Shown here piece by piece: positions 38,833 to 48,256 of a DNA stretch of 64,000 nucleotides; position 1 is the stretch's first letter, and each line of letters begins with the position of its first letter. Below the pieces are notes generated by a model. The model saw only the letters and a list, made by a program, of their open reading frames with translations. It was not told where the DNA came from and ran no database searches. Position numbers and translations under genes: made by a program. Source of the stretch: Marinobacter salinisoli (GTDB taxonomy: Bacteria > Pseudomonadota > Gammaproteobacteria > Pseudomonadales > Oleiphilaceae); assembly GCF_017301335.1 (NCBI RefSeq), contig NZ_CP071247.1, positions 2,790,001 through 2,854,000 of the forward strand, written 5' to 3'.

Positions 38833-39744
38833 ATGCCTCAGCGCATACTCTTGACGGGCGGTACCGGCTTCATCGGCCAGGAACTCTGCCCAGTGCTTAT
38901 TAACCGAGGCTACGAGCTCACGGTACTCAGCCGCCAGCCAGCCAGCACGGTCATGTCACTGTGCGGCCCAGTCGAAACGACTCGAGATCTGTCGCAGTTG
39001 CGATCCCACCCTGGCTTTGACGCCATTATCAATCTCGCCGGAGAAGGCATTGCTGACCAGCGCTGGAGCAATGCCAGGAAGAAGGCACTGAGGGATAGCC
39101 GCATAGGACTGACCCAAACACTGGTCGAGGTGGTCCGCAGCTGGGAAGCACCTCCCCAGGTTCTGGTTTCCGGCTCGGCAGTCGGCTACTACGGCGACCA
39201 GGGAGACATGGACGTAACAGAGACCACTGCGCCCCACGACGAATTCACCCACCAGCTGTGCCGGGACTGGGAGAACGCTGCGCTCGCGCTGACGGCCGAC
39301 AATGTGCGGGTTTGCCTGTCACGAACAGGCATCGTAGCTGGCCCCGATGGCGGATTTCTGAAGCGGATGAGTCTTCCCTTCAAGCTTGGGCTGGGCGGCA
39401 GACTCGGCAGCGGACAGCAGTACATGCCCTGGATACACCGCACTGACGTGGTTGGCGCTCTGACCTGGATGCTCGAGAACGCCGACGCCAATGGCCCCTA
39501 CAATGTGGTGAGTCCGAATCCCGTCTCTAACAGCGAATTTACCCGGTGCCTTGGGGACGTTCTTCATCGACCCACCCTATTGCCGGCGCCGGAGACCGCA
39601 CTCAAAGTGGCGCTGGGTGATATGTCCCGGCTGCTGCTCACCGGGCAAAAGGCACGCCCAGAAAAACTCCTGCAAGAGGGATTCACTTTCCAGTTTCCGG
39701 ACCTGCGCACAGCACTTGAAGATATTTTTCAGAAAGGGCATTGA
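38833..39744 (+). CDS. TIGR01777-type SDR/epimerase family oxidoreductase (YfcH-like)
   Basis: 303 residues of the atypical extended SDR family TIGR01777. The N-terminal ILLTGGTGFIGQELCPVL is the dinucleotide-binding motif, AIINLAGEGIADQRWSNARK and VLVSGSAVGYYGDQGD carry the family residues, and GLGGRLGSGQQYMPWIHRTD is the family signature near residue 200. Function of the family is unclear; some members act at cell division or sugar nucleotides. It is separated by just 1 base from the next gene, so they are probably co-translated. Confidence 0.88.
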   Translation: MPQRILLTGGTGFIGQELCPVLINRGYELTVLSRQPASTVMSLCGPVETTRDLSQLRSHPGFDAIINLAGEGIADQRWSNARKKALRDSRIGLTQTLVEVVRSWEAPPQVLVSGSAVGYYGDQGDMDVTETTAPHDEFTHQLCRDWENAALALTADNVRVCLSRTGIVAGPDGGFLKRMSLPFKLGLGGRLGSGQQYMPWIHRTDVVGALTWMLENADANGPYNVVSPNPVSNSEFTRCLGDVLHRPTLLPAPETALKVALGDMSRLLLTGQKARPEKLLQEGFTFQFPDLRTALEDIFQKGH

Positions 39745-39745
39745 A

Positions 39746-40336
39746 ATGGCCAGGCACAATGCTTCAAAGATGTGCAGGCTGGGCATCTTGACACTCTTTA
39801 TGGCCAATTTGGCCAGTGGCGCCCAGTCTGACGAAGCGAATGCCCTCCAGAGTTACGAGTCTTGCAGCCTCATAACCAGTGAATACCTGACTATCCTTCA
39901 GCTGGCCGACCGGGGTTTGGATATGGAAACCCTCAAGGCGTCCCTGCCTGACTTGACCGATCCGGGCGCTCGCCGCCTCGAAGCCTTGCTGAGCTTTGCC
40001 GACAGCGAGGGCATCGTCGAAGCCCATTCCACGGTTCACTCGCAGTATGCTCAGTGCGCAAAGGGCGTGTTCGACAGACGGGGCGTGCCTGAACCAGGTA
40101 CTCGTGAAAATTACTTTCACCAGTGTGCCGGGGAAAGCAAATTGCGTTATGAGTTCAGCCTTGCAGCGACCCTGAACACCGACGTGAGCGACGTCGTAGC
40201 GCAGGTACCACCCCAGCACCATGCCACGGCGGCGAGAATCTTTGAAATTCATCATAACCAGGGCACCTCAGCCCTGTTTGACGTTCTGGCATCCGAGCTT
40301 AAGCAGTGCCTGAAACAGGCCGGACAATTTTTCTGA
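39746..40336 (+). CDS. Exported protein of unknown function
   Basis: 196 residues from ATG 39746, 1 base after the previous stop (a longer frame reaching back inside the SDR gene is rejected as overlap). A signal peptide (MCRLGILTLFMANLASGAQS) is likely, with about eight N-terminal residues before it. The mature part is mostly helical with five cysteines (ESCSLIT, YAQCAKG, HQCAGES, LKQCLKQ and one in the signal region), an even number that could form disulfides. I recognise no domain. AGAAAGGGCATTGAA provides the ribosome site. Confidence 0.72.
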   Translation: MARHNASKMCRLGILTLFMANLASGAQSDEANALQSYESCSLITSEYLTILQLADRGLDMETLKASLPDLTDPGARRLEALLSFADSEGIVEAHSTVHSQYAQCAKGVFDRRGVPEPGTRENYFHQCAGESKLRYEFSLAATLNTDVSDVVAQVPPQHHATAARIFEIHHNQGTSALFDVLASELKQCLKQAGQFF

Positions 40337-40344
40337 AAAAAGCG

Positions 40345-40373
40345 TTGACACACCAAATGGGCTTCACTAATAT
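40345..40373 (+). promoter_or_regulatory. tRNA-Glu promoter
   Basis: TTGACA (40345-40350), 17-base spacer, TAATAT (40368-40373), with a GC-rich discriminator (ACGCGCC), typical of stringently controlled stable-RNA promoters. Transcription start near 40380, 33 bases before the tRNA. Confidence 0.85.
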
Positions 40374-40412
40374 ACGCGCCACCTCGACGAGGCAAGGTTA
40401 AAGAAACGTTGC

Positions 40413-40488
40413 GTCCCCTTCGTCTAGTGGCCTAGGACTCCGCCCTTTCACGGCGGCAACAGGGGTTCGAACCCCCTAGGGGACGCCA
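40413..40488 (+). tRNA. tRNA-Glu (anticodon TTC)
   Basis: 76 bases including encoded CCA. Acceptor GTCCCCT pairs with AGGGGAC, D-arm TCGTCTAGTGGCCTAGGA, anticodon arm CCGCCCTTTCACGGCGG with anticodon TTC, T-arm GGGGTTCGAACCCC, discriminator G. The T-run (TTTTTTT) directly after CCA can act as the terminator with the acceptor/T stem. It reads GAA and GAG. Confidence 0.97.
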
Positions 40489-40554
40489 TTTTTTTCTCCT
40501 GCTCTTGCTCGCAGACTATCCCGCTTTTGCTTACTGAAAGCCTTCCAGTCAGAC

Positions 40555-40707
40555 CTAGAGTTTATGCCCGGCATGATCTGACTTGGCACTGGCCCCCGGC
40601 CCATGTTGCTTCTGGTCTTTAGCCACAAACACAGCAACACCGCCAAAGAAACCAACCACCAGCAAAACCACAACCAACCCGGCAATTACAACCGCGTCCA
40701 TATACAT
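40555..40707 (-). CDS. ccoM: Small single-helix membrane protein, likely CcoM of cbb3 oxidase
   Basis: A 50-codon gene from ATG 40707 to TAG 40555-40557. It begins MYMDAVVIAGLVVVLLVVGF, forms one transmembrane helix (residues 5-29), then KDQKQHGPGASAKSDHAGHK. The start has an ideal GGAGG with a 6-base spacer. The beginning and helix resemble, from memory, the Pseudomonas stutzeri cbb3-oxidase subunit CcoM (MFVDNVVLAGVV... and FxxKD after the helix), though this protein has a longer, His-rich C-terminal tail. An ANR/FNR box at -41.5 upstream supports a microaerobic oxidase link. No search was run; it could be another small membrane protein. It faces tRNA-Glu. Confidence 0.7.
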   Translation of the reverse strand: MYMDAVVIAGLVVVLLVVGFFGGVAVFVAKDQKQHGPGASAKSDHAGHKL

Positions 40708-40745
40708 AAGTCACCTCCACAGGCACATTGATATCCGATAGGTCT

Positions 40746-40787
40746 AACCTACGCCCGCTTGCCCTGCGAGTTATTGACCCATATCAA
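40746..40787 (-). promoter_or_regulatory. ANR/FNR-dependent promoter of the ccoM-like gene
   Basis: TTGAC-CCAT-ATCAA (40774-40787) is one base off the TTGAT-N4-ATCAA box. On the minus strand a TAGGTT -10 element (40746-40751) predicts a start near 40739, placing the box centre exactly at -41.5, with a 31-base leader to the ATG at 40707. Confidence 0.7.
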
Positions 40788-40942
40788 ACCCGCCTTCCCT
40801 GCCCACGGAAAAATCCTGACCACCGGTACATTTCTTTCCAGATATCCAATATTTGCGGGACATAGGCAAAACACTACTGCTATATTCGGTCCATCGGATC
40901 ATAACTATTCCCGACATTGACTGGACTTCAGAAGTAACAGGC

Positions 40943-43357
40943 ATGCCAACACTGTCGAACCGACTCCAACGATTCCGCCAGAGCTCGCCACTTTCATTCC
41001 GACTCCTCGCATGGATACTGCTGTTCAGCTCTGTCTTTTCGCTCGTTGCCTCTGCCATACAGATCTATTCCGACTATCGGGAAGACCTCCATCAGATTGA
41101 GTATCACCTGGAAGTAGTGGAATCGGGCTACGGGTCGAGTTTGTCGAAAAGCCTCTGGTCCCTGGACGGCGCCCTGCTCAGAACCCAGATGGAGGGTATT
41201 CTGAGCCTGCCAGACATCGTGCAATTGCGACTCCGCCAGCCCGACTCCGAGGTGGTCATGGGGGAACTCTCCCAAGGCGCCAAAACGCGGTCCCACCGTT
41301 TCGAGCTCACTCATGAAAGCGACCGCTCTATCAAGCTCGGAGAACTGACGGTAACCGCCGATCTAACCCGGCTTTACGATGATCTTGAGCGCAAGGTCTG
41401 GGTCATTCTGGCGACCCAATTCCTGAAGACGTTCTTTGTCTCCATACTCGTTATCTGGATTTTCAGATACCTGGTGACCCGTCATCTTTCCCATATGGCG
41501 AATTACACCCAGAATTTTTCTCTCAGTAACCTGTCTCGGCCGCTTGAACTTGATCGGCCCAATACCTCCGCCAACCAGCGGGATGAGCTCGGCCAGGTCA
41601 CCGACGCGATCAATCAGATGCGCGAGCGGTTGAACGAAGATCTGCAGCGCCAGGAACGAGACGCTGCGGAAATACGCAAGTTCTCGAAGGTCATCGAACA
41701 AAGCCCTTCGTCGGTACTGATTTGCGACCGTCAGTGGCGTATTGAGTTCGCCAACCACAAGTTCACCCAGTTAACCGGTTACGCGCCCGAGACAATTGTC
41801 GGCAAACATCCCGGCAACCTGGACCCAAGCGCGTTTAACAGTCGTGAAAATCAGCAGCTTTGGCAATCCATTCGGCTCCAGGTTCAGCGCGTCGGGGTAT
41901 GGCAAGGCGAAGTGAACAGCGCACGGAAAAATGGCGAACGCTTCTGGGAACAGCTGATCGTCACCCCCATCAAGGACAACGCCGGCGATACATCCGGGTA
42001 CCTGATCCTTGGTGAAGATATCAGTATCCGCAAGCGGTACGAGCAACAATTGCTGCGGCAGGCCAATTACGACGTTCTTACGGGGCTGCCCAACCGGATG
42101 CTCGCACTGGATCGCCTGAAACTGGCACTGGCCCAGGCGCACCGGGAAGCGTCGATGGTCGGTGTAATGTTCCTTGATCTCGACAACTTCAAACACATCA
42201 ATGACACCCTGGGGCATGACGCTGGCGACAACCTCCTGGTGGAAGCGGCCCGGCGTATTTCCAGCTGCCTGCGCGGCACCAGCACAGTGGCCCGCTTGGG
42301 CGGCGACGAGTTCCTGGTCATTCTGCCGGGATTGCCGGAAAAGGAGTCGGCGGACCAGGTTGCTGAACGTATCCTTCAGACGTTTATACCGCCCTACGTG
42401 TTGAGCGGGCAGGAGGTGTTTGTCACCACCAGTATCGGGATCGCTACCTTTCCAGAGGATTCAAATAACAGCGGCACCCTGCTCCAGCACGCAGATGCCG
42501 CCATGTACCAGGCCAAGAGCAAAGGCAAGAGCGCCTATGCCCATTTCACACCCGAGATGACCGAGGTTTCCCAGGACCGCCTGCAGATGGAATCTCGCTT
42601 GCGTCGCGCCCTGGAGCTGAAAGAGCTGGAGTTGAATTTCCAGCCCATCGTTCATACCGATTCGGGCAACTTGTGCGCCGTGGAAGCGCTGTTACGCTGG
42701 CGCAATCCGGCCATGGGCCTTGTGATGCCGGACCGGTTTATCCCGTTGGCGGAAGATACCGGGTTGATCATCCCCATCGGAGAGTGGGTACTTGAGCAAG
42801 CCTGCCAGGCTGCCGTTCGCTGGAAAGCAGTCACCGGGCGGGACATTGGCATATCGGTCAATGTATCGCCACGGCAGTTCCGTGATCCCGGCTTCCCCGA
42901 CGCTGTAATGCGCACGCTTGCAGACTGTGGCCTGGCTCCGGCACTGCTTGAACTTGAGGTCACCGAACGACTCATTCTGGATAACTCCATCGAGACCGCC
43001 GAAATCCTGCGCCGCCTGGATCGGGCTGGCGTCCGACTGTCCGTAGATGACTTTGGCACCGGCTATTCCGCGCTGAGCTACCTGAAGAGTTATCCCTTCG
43101 ACACACTCAAGATCGACAAATCCTTCGTTCAGGATGTGATGAAGGAGCCTGAAGACGCTTCGCTGGTCAAAGCCATTATCAATATGGCTCATAGCCTCGG
43201 CCTGCGCGTGATAGCGGAGGGCGTTGAAGAGGAAGCCCAGACCCACTTCCTCAAGCAGGAGGGCTGTGATTTTTCGCAGGGTTACTTCTACAGCCGCCCT
43301 CTTCCCCACCAGAAATTCGAGGAATGGCTCGAATCTAACGAGCGCGTTCAGGCCTGA
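40943..43357 (+). CDS. Membrane sensor GGDEF-EAL protein (PAS-containing)
   Basis: 804 residues from ATG 40943; a TTG at 40853 is in frame but upstream sequence looks like promoter (TATATT at 40881). Domains: TM helix 21-41, periplasmic sensor of about 110 residues, TM 151-178, HAMP-like linker, PAS (246-365), GGDEF (380-540) with intact GGDEF but I-site RGTS instead of RxxD, and EAL (560-800). EAL residues are intact: EALLRW, NVSPRQF, LELEVTERL, DDFGTG, LKIDKSFV, AEGVEEE. It likely breaks down c-di-GMP and may also make it, without I-site feedback. It is 20 bases before ackA, suggesting co-transcription with acetate genes. Confidence 0.93.
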   Translation: MPTLSNRLQRFRQSSPLSFRLLAWILLFSSVFSLVASAIQIYSDYREDLHQIEYHLEVVESGYGSSLSKSLWSLDGALLRTQMEGILSLPDIVQLRLRQPDSEVVMGELSQGAKTRSHRFELTHESDRSIKLGELTVTADLTRLYDDLERKVWVILATQFLKTFFVSILVIWIFRYLVTRHLSHMANYTQNFSLSNLSRPLELDRPNTSANQRDELGQVTDAINQMRERLNEDLQRQERDAAEIRKFSKVIEQSPSSVLICDRQWRIEFANHKFTQLTGYAPETIVGKHPGNLDPSAFNSRENQQLWQSIRLQVQRVGVWQGEVNSARKNGERFWEQLIVTPIKDNAGDTSGYLILGEDISIRKRYEQQLLRQANYDVLTGLPNRMLALDRLKLALAQAHREASMVGVMFLDLDNFKHINDTLGHDAGDNLLVEAARRISSCLRGTSTVARLGGDEFLVILPGLPEKESADQVAERILQTFIPPYVLSGQEVFVTTSIGIATFPEDSNNSGTLLQHADAAMYQAKSKGKSAYAHFTPEMTEVSQDRLQMESRLRRALELKELELNFQPIVHTDSGNLCAVEALLRWRNPAMGLVMPDRFIPLAEDTGLIIPIGEWVLEQACQAAVRWKAVTGRDIGISVNVSPRQFRDPGFPDAVMRTLADCGLAPALLELEVTERLILDNSIETAEILRRLDRAGVRLSVDDFGTGYSALSYLKSYPFDTLKIDKSFVQDVMKEPEDASLVKAIINMAHSLGLRVIAEGVEEEAQTHFLKQEGCDFSQGYFYSRPLPHQKFEEWLESNERVQA

Positions 43358-43377
43358 TACTCAGGAAACAAACAGTT

Positions 43378-44586
43378 ATGGAACCAACCACTCTCGTCGT
43401 GAATTGCGGCAGCTCATCCCTCAAGCTTGCCCTGTTCGATCGCAAGGACCAGAAGCTTGCCACGGTTCTTGTTGAACGCCTGAATACGCCGCATGCGGTT
43501 GCCCGCATTCAGGGCCTGGAAACCCAGATCACCATCCCCGCCGAGGGCGGCTACGAGGCTGCCCTGCAAGCTGTGCTCGCAGCCCTGAAAGAAGAGGGTC
43601 TGATGACATCCGACCCAACCGCGGTCGGCCATCGGGTCGTGCACGGTGGCGAAACCTTTCGGGAAGCGGTTCTGGTCGATGATGACGTGCTTGAAAGTAT
43701 TCAGGCGTGCTCGGGGCTGGCGCCGCTGCACAACCCTGTTAACCTCGCCGGCATTGAGGCCATGCGCAAGCTCTACCCGACGGTGCCCCAGATTGCGGTT
43801 TTCGATACCGCATTTCACCAGACACTCCCGCCCAGAGCCTATCGGTATGCCTTGCCCGACCACTATTACCGCCAGTGGGCCGTGCGACGGTATGGCTTTC
43901 ATGGCACCAGTCATTACTACATGACGAGGGAAGCCGCCCGCCGGCTTGATCGCACCCCAGCCACCACCTCCCTGATTTCCGCTCACCTGGGCAACGGCTG
44001 CAGCATTACTGCCATTCGGGATGGCAACAGTGTCGACACCAGCATGGGGCTGACGCCACTGGAAGGTCTGGTAATGGGCACCCGTAGTGGTGATGTCGAC
44101 CCCGGGCTATTCGATTACCTGAGTACCAAAGGCATCACCGCCAACCAACTGAGCAAGGTGCTCAATCAGGAAAGCGGTTTGCTGGGGCTGTCCGGCCAGA
44201 CCAACGACATGCGCACGCTGTGTGACCTGGCGGATCATGGCCACGAACCCTCCCGTCTCGCCGTTGACGTTTTCTGTTTCAGGCTGGCCAAGTACATTGG
44301 CGCCATGATGGCATCGCTGAGCCAGCTTGATGCCCTGGTGTTTACCGGCGGCATTGGCGAAAACAGCAGCCGGATCCGCCAGCAGACCTGTAGCCACCTC
44401 GGCCTCCTCGGGTTTGATCTGGATGCTGAACTGAACCACGCCCACGGCGGATTCAGCGACGGCATTATCAGCAACCCCGATTCCCGGTTTCCAGTGATAG
44501 TAATCCCCACCAACGAAGAACTGGTCATCGCCAATGAAGCCACACGCCTGGCGGGAAGCCCTATGGCTCGCGACGGCGCCCAATAA
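43378..44586 (+). CDS. ackA: Acetate kinase
   Basis: 402 residues, ASKHA fold. Catalyses acetate + ATP to acetyl phosphate and ADP, and the reverse. Signatures: LVVNCGSSSLKLALF, VGHRVVHGGETF, FDTAFHQTLPPRAYRYALP, GFHGTSHYYMTREAARRL, and FTGGIGENSSRIRQQTCSHL. Next to pta (14-base gap) and 20 bases after the GGDEF-EAL gene. Together with Pta it disposes of excess acetyl-CoA as acetate or recovers acetate. Confidence 0.97.
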   Translation: MEPTTLVVNCGSSSLKLALFDRKDQKLATVLVERLNTPHAVARIQGLETQITIPAEGGYEAALQAVLAALKEEGLMTSDPTAVGHRVVHGGETFREAVLVDDDVLESIQACSGLAPLHNPVNLAGIEAMRKLYPTVPQIAVFDTAFHQTLPPRAYRYALPDHYYRQWAVRRYGFHGTSHYYMTREAARRLDRTPATTSLISAHLGNGCSITAIRDGNSVDTSMGLTPLEGLVMGTRSGDVDPGLFDYLSTKGITANQLSKVLNQESGLLGLSGQTNDMRTLCDLADHGHEPSRLAVDVFCFRLAKYIGAMMASLSQLDALVFTGGIGENSSRIRQQTCSHLGLLGFDLDAELNHAHGGFSDGIISNPDSRFPVIVIPTNEELVIANEATRLAGSPMARDGAQ

Positions 44587-44600
44587 CAAGGATTCGTGTT

Positions 44601-46754
44601 ATGGCAAAAAGTCTCTTTATTGCCCCCACCTCTATGCACTCCGGCCTGACCTCGGTGTGCCTTGGCCTTCATCGTGCGCTGGAACGTGTGGGGGTCAGTG
44701 TCGGCTTTTACAAGCCTTTCCAGCAAGCTGTCCACCATGGTGAATCCGTTCACAACGAAGGCAAGGACGCATCGGTGGAATTTGTCCGGCAACACAGCAG
44801 GGTCGAGACACCGGAACCGGTCAGCCTGAAAAAAGCGCAGCAACTGCTCAACAGGGGCAAGTCCGACTACCTGATGGAACTGATTGTCGGTGAATACCAG
44901 AAAGTGGCCGAACAGGTGGATGTGGTGGTTATTGAAGGCCTGGTGCCGGACCGGAGCGAGGCCTATATTGCCCGCCTCAACGTTGAGGTAGCCCGCAACC
45001 TCGGCTCTGAAGTGATCCTGGTTGCAGCGCCGGAAGACGCTGAGCCGGCCGCACTGGATGAGGAACTCGATTTTTCCGCACGCCTCTACGCCGACCCATC
45101 AGACCCGGATGTGATTGCGGTTATCCTCAACAAGGTGGGCCAGCCCGTAAACTCCAGACTGTCGCTGAAAGGCGCTCCGGAGAAGCCGCCGGAAGACAAT
45201 GATTACCAAAGCGCCTGCAAGGTGTTCAGCGAAAATCGCTTCAGACTGCTGGCGCAGATTCCGTGGCAGCCGGAACTGCTGGCACCGCGAGTCTCGGACA
45301 TTGCCCGGGAGCTGGACATTCATGTGCTCAACGACGGCCAGATGCACACGCGCAGAATCCAGAAAGTGGCGGTGGTTGCCCAGAGCCTGCGCAATGTGGT
45401 CGATACTCTGACCGCGGGCACCCTGCTGGTCACGCCCGGGGATCGGGAAGACATCATTGTGGCCACTGCCGTGGCCGCCCTCAACGGCGTTCCGCTGGCT
45501 GGCCTGATGCTCACCGGTGGACTGATGCCCCACGACCGGGTCATTGATCTGTGCCGGAGGGCGGTTGAGACTGGCCTTCCCGTGCTCTCGGCCGAGAGTA
45601 ACACCTATGAAACTGCGCATCGGCTGGCCAACTTGTCAGCCGCTATACCGGTGGATGACAGGGAGCGAATCGAGCTGGCCATGGAAGCTGTCGCCACGCG
45701 AATCGACACCGACTGGCTGCAACGGCATCTGAAAGTTGAGCGTCAGCGCCGCCTGTCTCCGCCAGCATTTCGACACCAGCTTTCCGAACGCGCCAGAGCC
45801 GCCCAGAAACGGATTGTTCTGCCTGAAGGTAGCGAGCCCAGAACCGTGCAGGCCGCGATTATCTGCCACCAACGCCATCTGGCTCACTGCGTGCTTATCG
45901 GCCACCGGGCGGACATTGAGGACGTGGCTCGATCACAGGGGCTTGAGTTACCAGCCGACATCGAGGTTATCGAACCTTCAGAGGTTCGCCACAACTACAT
46001 CCATGCCATGGTGGAGCTGCGAAAACACAAGGGTCTGGCCCCGGATATGGCCGAAGCGATGCTCGAAGACAACGTAGTTCTTGGCACTATGATGGTGGCG
46101 CTGGATGAAGCTGACGGGTTGGTTTCGGGCGCAATCCACACCACTGCAAACACGGTCCGTCCTGCCCTGCAGCTGATCAAGACCCATGAACACGCCAAGG
46201 TGGTGTCGTCTGTCTTTTTCATGCTGCTGCCGGAGCAGGTGCTGGTGTACGGCGACTGCGCGATCAATCCAGACCCGAACGCCGAAGAACTCGCTGACAT
46301 CGCGATTCAGAGCGCCGAATCCGCAGAGGCCTTCGGCATCGAGCCGGTGGTTGCCATGATCAGCTACAGCACCGGCGAATCCGGCAGCGGCCAGGACGTC
46401 GACAAGGTTCGTGAGGCCACACGCATTGCCCGCGACCGGCGGCCTGACTTGCTTATTGACGGTCCTTTGCAGTACGACGCTGCGGCCATCGAAAGCGTGG
46501 CTAAGAGCAAGGCGCCGGGCAGTCAGGTGGCCGGAAAGGCCACAGTGTTTGTATTTCCGGATCTGAACACGGGCAATACTACCTACAAGGCCGTTCAGCG
46601 CAGTGCCAACGTGGTGAGTATTGGCCCGATGCTTCAGGGCCTGAGAAAGCCGGTGAATGATCTGTCTCGGGGAGCGTTGGTTGAAGACATTGTCTTTACT
46701 ATTGCCCTGACCGCGGTACAGGCCAAGCAGGCAGAAGACGCTAAACGGGGCTAA
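44601..46754 (+). CDS. pta: Phosphate acetyltransferase (long form)
   Basis: 717 residues: an N-terminal BioD/CobB-like P-loop-fold domain (SLFIAPTSMHSGLTSVCLGL, 1-200), a DRTGG domain (about 220-330) and the C-terminal catalytic PTA/PTB domain (RIVLPEGSEPRTVQAA to NDLSRGALVEDIVFTIALTA). Interconverts acetyl-CoA and acetyl phosphate. The Walker-A-like site in the N-terminal domain reads APTSMHSGLTS, without the canonical GxxGK; this is usual for this family. Start ATG 44601, shortly after the ackA stop. Confidence 0.96.
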   Translation: MAKSLFIAPTSMHSGLTSVCLGLHRALERVGVSVGFYKPFQQAVHHGESVHNEGKDASVEFVRQHSRVETPEPVSLKKAQQLLNRGKSDYLMELIVGEYQKVAEQVDVVVIEGLVPDRSEAYIARLNVEVARNLGSEVILVAAPEDAEPAALDEELDFSARLYADPSDPDVIAVILNKVGQPVNSRLSLKGAPEKPPEDNDYQSACKVFSENRFRLLAQIPWQPELLAPRVSDIARELDIHVLNDGQMHTRRIQKVAVVAQSLRNVVDTLTAGTLLVTPGDREDIIVATAVAALNGVPLAGLMLTGGLMPHDRVIDLCRRAVETGLPVLSAESNTYETAHRLANLSAAIPVDDRERIELAMEAVATRIDTDWLQRHLKVERQRRLSPPAFRHQLSERARAAQKRIVLPEGSEPRTVQAAIICHQRHLAHCVLIGHRADIEDVARSQGLELPADIEVIEPSEVRHNYIHAMVELRKHKGLAPDMAEAMLEDNVVLGTMMVALDEADGLVSGAIHTTANTVRPALQLIKTHEHAKVVSSVFFMLLPEQVLVYGDCAINPDPNAEELADIAIQSAESAEAFGIEPVVAMISYSTGESGSGQDVDKVREATRIARDRRPDLLIDGPLQYDAAAIESVAKSKAPGSQVAGKATVFVFPDLNTGNTTYKAVQRSANVVSIGPMLQGLRKPVNDLSRGALVEDIVFTIALTAVQAKQAEDAKRG

Positions 46755-46760
46755 GCCCCG
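46746..46760 (+). terminator. Weak hairpin at the pta stop
   Basis: CGGGGC-taa-GCCCCG includes the pta stop codon in its loop and is followed by GTCGCGGCTTTCTTT. It could end pta transcription before the converging der gene. Confidence 0.4.
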
Positions 46761-46779
46761 TCGCGGCTTTCTTTCATAA

Positions 46780-48201
46780 TCAGCGCTTTACACTCTTCTG
46801 ACGTGTCTTCTTGACCTGGCGTCCCTTCTTCAGGTCATTGTCCTTTTTAACCCGCTGCCGCGGCGTCATACGCTCGACTTTGTTGGCGTAAGGGTTTTCG
46901 CCGGATTTGAACTCGAAACGAATGGGCGAGCCGGTCACATCCAGAACTTTTCGAAAGGTGTTTTCAAGAAACCGTTTGTAGGAACCTGGCAAAGCATCCA
47001 CCTGATTCCCGTGCACCACAATGCGGGGAGGATTCGATCCACCCTGGTGAGCAAAACGCAACTTAATGCGCCGGCCCTGCACCATCGGGGGTTGGTGTTG
47101 AGATACGGCATCCTGCAGGATCGCGGTGAGTCGATTGGTTGGCCACTTGGCCATGGCCGAGTCGTAGCAAGCCTGGACAGATTCATACATGACGCCAACA
47201 CCGGAGCCGTGCAGAGCGGAAATATAGTGTTTGTCCGCATAATCGAGGAAATCCAGACGGCGCCGCACCTGCTCTTTCACTCGCGCGCGCTCCTCCGGGT
47301 CCATGCCATCCCACTTGTTGACAGCAATGACCAGCGAACGACCGGCATCAAGGACAAACCCGATGAGGTGCAAATCCTGATCCACGAGCCCTTCACGGGC
47401 ATCGATGACCAAAATCACAACGTGAGCGTCCTCGATAGCCTGAAGCGTCTTGATGATGGAAAACTTCTCGACGGTTTCACGGACATTCTTCCGTCGACGA
47501 ACGCCCGCGGTATCAATCAAAGTGTACTCTTTGCCGTGCCGCTCATAGGGTATATAAACGCTGTCACGTGTGGTTCCCGGCATGTCATAAACCACCACCC
47601 GGTCCTCACCCAACATTCGGTTGACAAGAGTCGACTTGCCAACGTTCGGACGACCGACAACGCCAATACGAATACCCGGGTACTTGCTGGCACTATCCTG
47701 CTCCGCAGTTTCCTCAGGCGTTGGCAGCAGTTCTTCCAGCAACGACCGTATGCCCCGGTTATGGGATGCCGCAATCAGGAAGGTCGACTCGAATCCAAGA
47801 CTGTAGAAATCTGCCGCCGCAATGTCGGGGTCCTGACCGTCGGTCTTGTTCACCACCAAATGGGCCTGTTTCCCGGAACGACGCAGATGGTTGGCGATGG
47901 TTTCGTCTCCGGCGGTCAGGCCTGCCCGGCCATCCACCAGGAACAGAACGATGTCCGCCTCTTCCACCGCTTGCAGGGATTGCCGCGCCATTTCGGCATC
48001 CAGACCCTCTTCATCTCCGGTCAGACCGCCGGTATCAATAACGATGAAACGCTGCCCCTCGTAGTTGCCATCACCGTATTTCCTGTCACGTGTCAGACCG
48101 GGAAAGTCCGCAACCAGGGCGTCACGGGACCGGGTCATTTGGTTGAACAGGGTCGACTTACCAACGTTGGGACGGCCGACAAGTGCAATTACTGGGGTCA
48201 T
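46780..48201 (-). CDS. der: Ribosome-assembly GTPase Der (EngA)
   Basis: Tandem GTPase (473 aa) needed for 50S subunit maturation. G1 motifs [13 protein letters not shown] (domain 1) and [13 protein letters not shown] (domain 2), switch DTGG/DTAG, NKxD as VNKTDG and VNKWDG, then a C-terminal KH-like domain ([17 protein letters not shown]) and a basic tail. The frame is open to 48306, but ATG 48201 gives the standard MTPVIALVG start. Last gene of the trmJ-to-der run, 55 bases after bamB with a terminator between. Confidence 0.97.
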   Translation of the reverse strand: MTPVIALVGRPNVGKSTLFNQMTRSRDALVADFPGLTRDRKYGDGNYEGQRFIVIDTGGLTGDEEGLDAEMARQSLQAVEEADIVLFLVDGRAGLTAGDETIANHLRRSGKQAHLVVNKTDGQDPDIAAADFYSLGFESTFLIAASHNRGIRSLLEELLPTPEETAEQDSASKYPGIRIGVVGRPNVGKSTLVNRMLGEDRVVVYDMPGTTRDSVYIPYERHGKEYTLIDTAGVRRRKNVRETVEKFSIIKTLQAIEDAHVVILVIDAREGLVDQDLHLIGFVLDAGRSLVIAVNKWDGMDPEERARVKEQVRRRLDFLDYADKHYISALHGSGVGVMYESVQACYDSAMAKWPTNRLTAILQDAVSQHQPPMVQGRRIKLRFAHQGGSNPPRIVVHGNQVDALPGSYKRFLENTFRKVLDVTGSPIRFEFKSGENPYANKVERMTPRQRVKKDNDLKKGRQVKKTRQKSVKR

Positions 48202-48227
48202 ATGTTTCGCTACTTGAAAAAGAAAAA

Positions 48228-48251
48228 CAGCCCGGACTGGGAGCCGGGCTG
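48228..48251 (-). terminator. bamB terminator upstream of der
   Basis: On the minus strand CAGCCCGG-CTCCCAGT-CCGGGCTG followed by TTTTTCTTTTT, directly after the bamB stop (48257). It separates bamB and der, so der needs read-through or its own promoter. Confidence 0.85.
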
Positions 48252-48256
48252 CGGGT

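Noticed and set aside
40476-40685. A 69-codon minus-strand frame overlapping tRNA-Glu
   Set aside because: It runs into the tRNA gene and has no good ribosome site; the frame beside it (40555-40707) has an ideal one and a sensible membrane protein.
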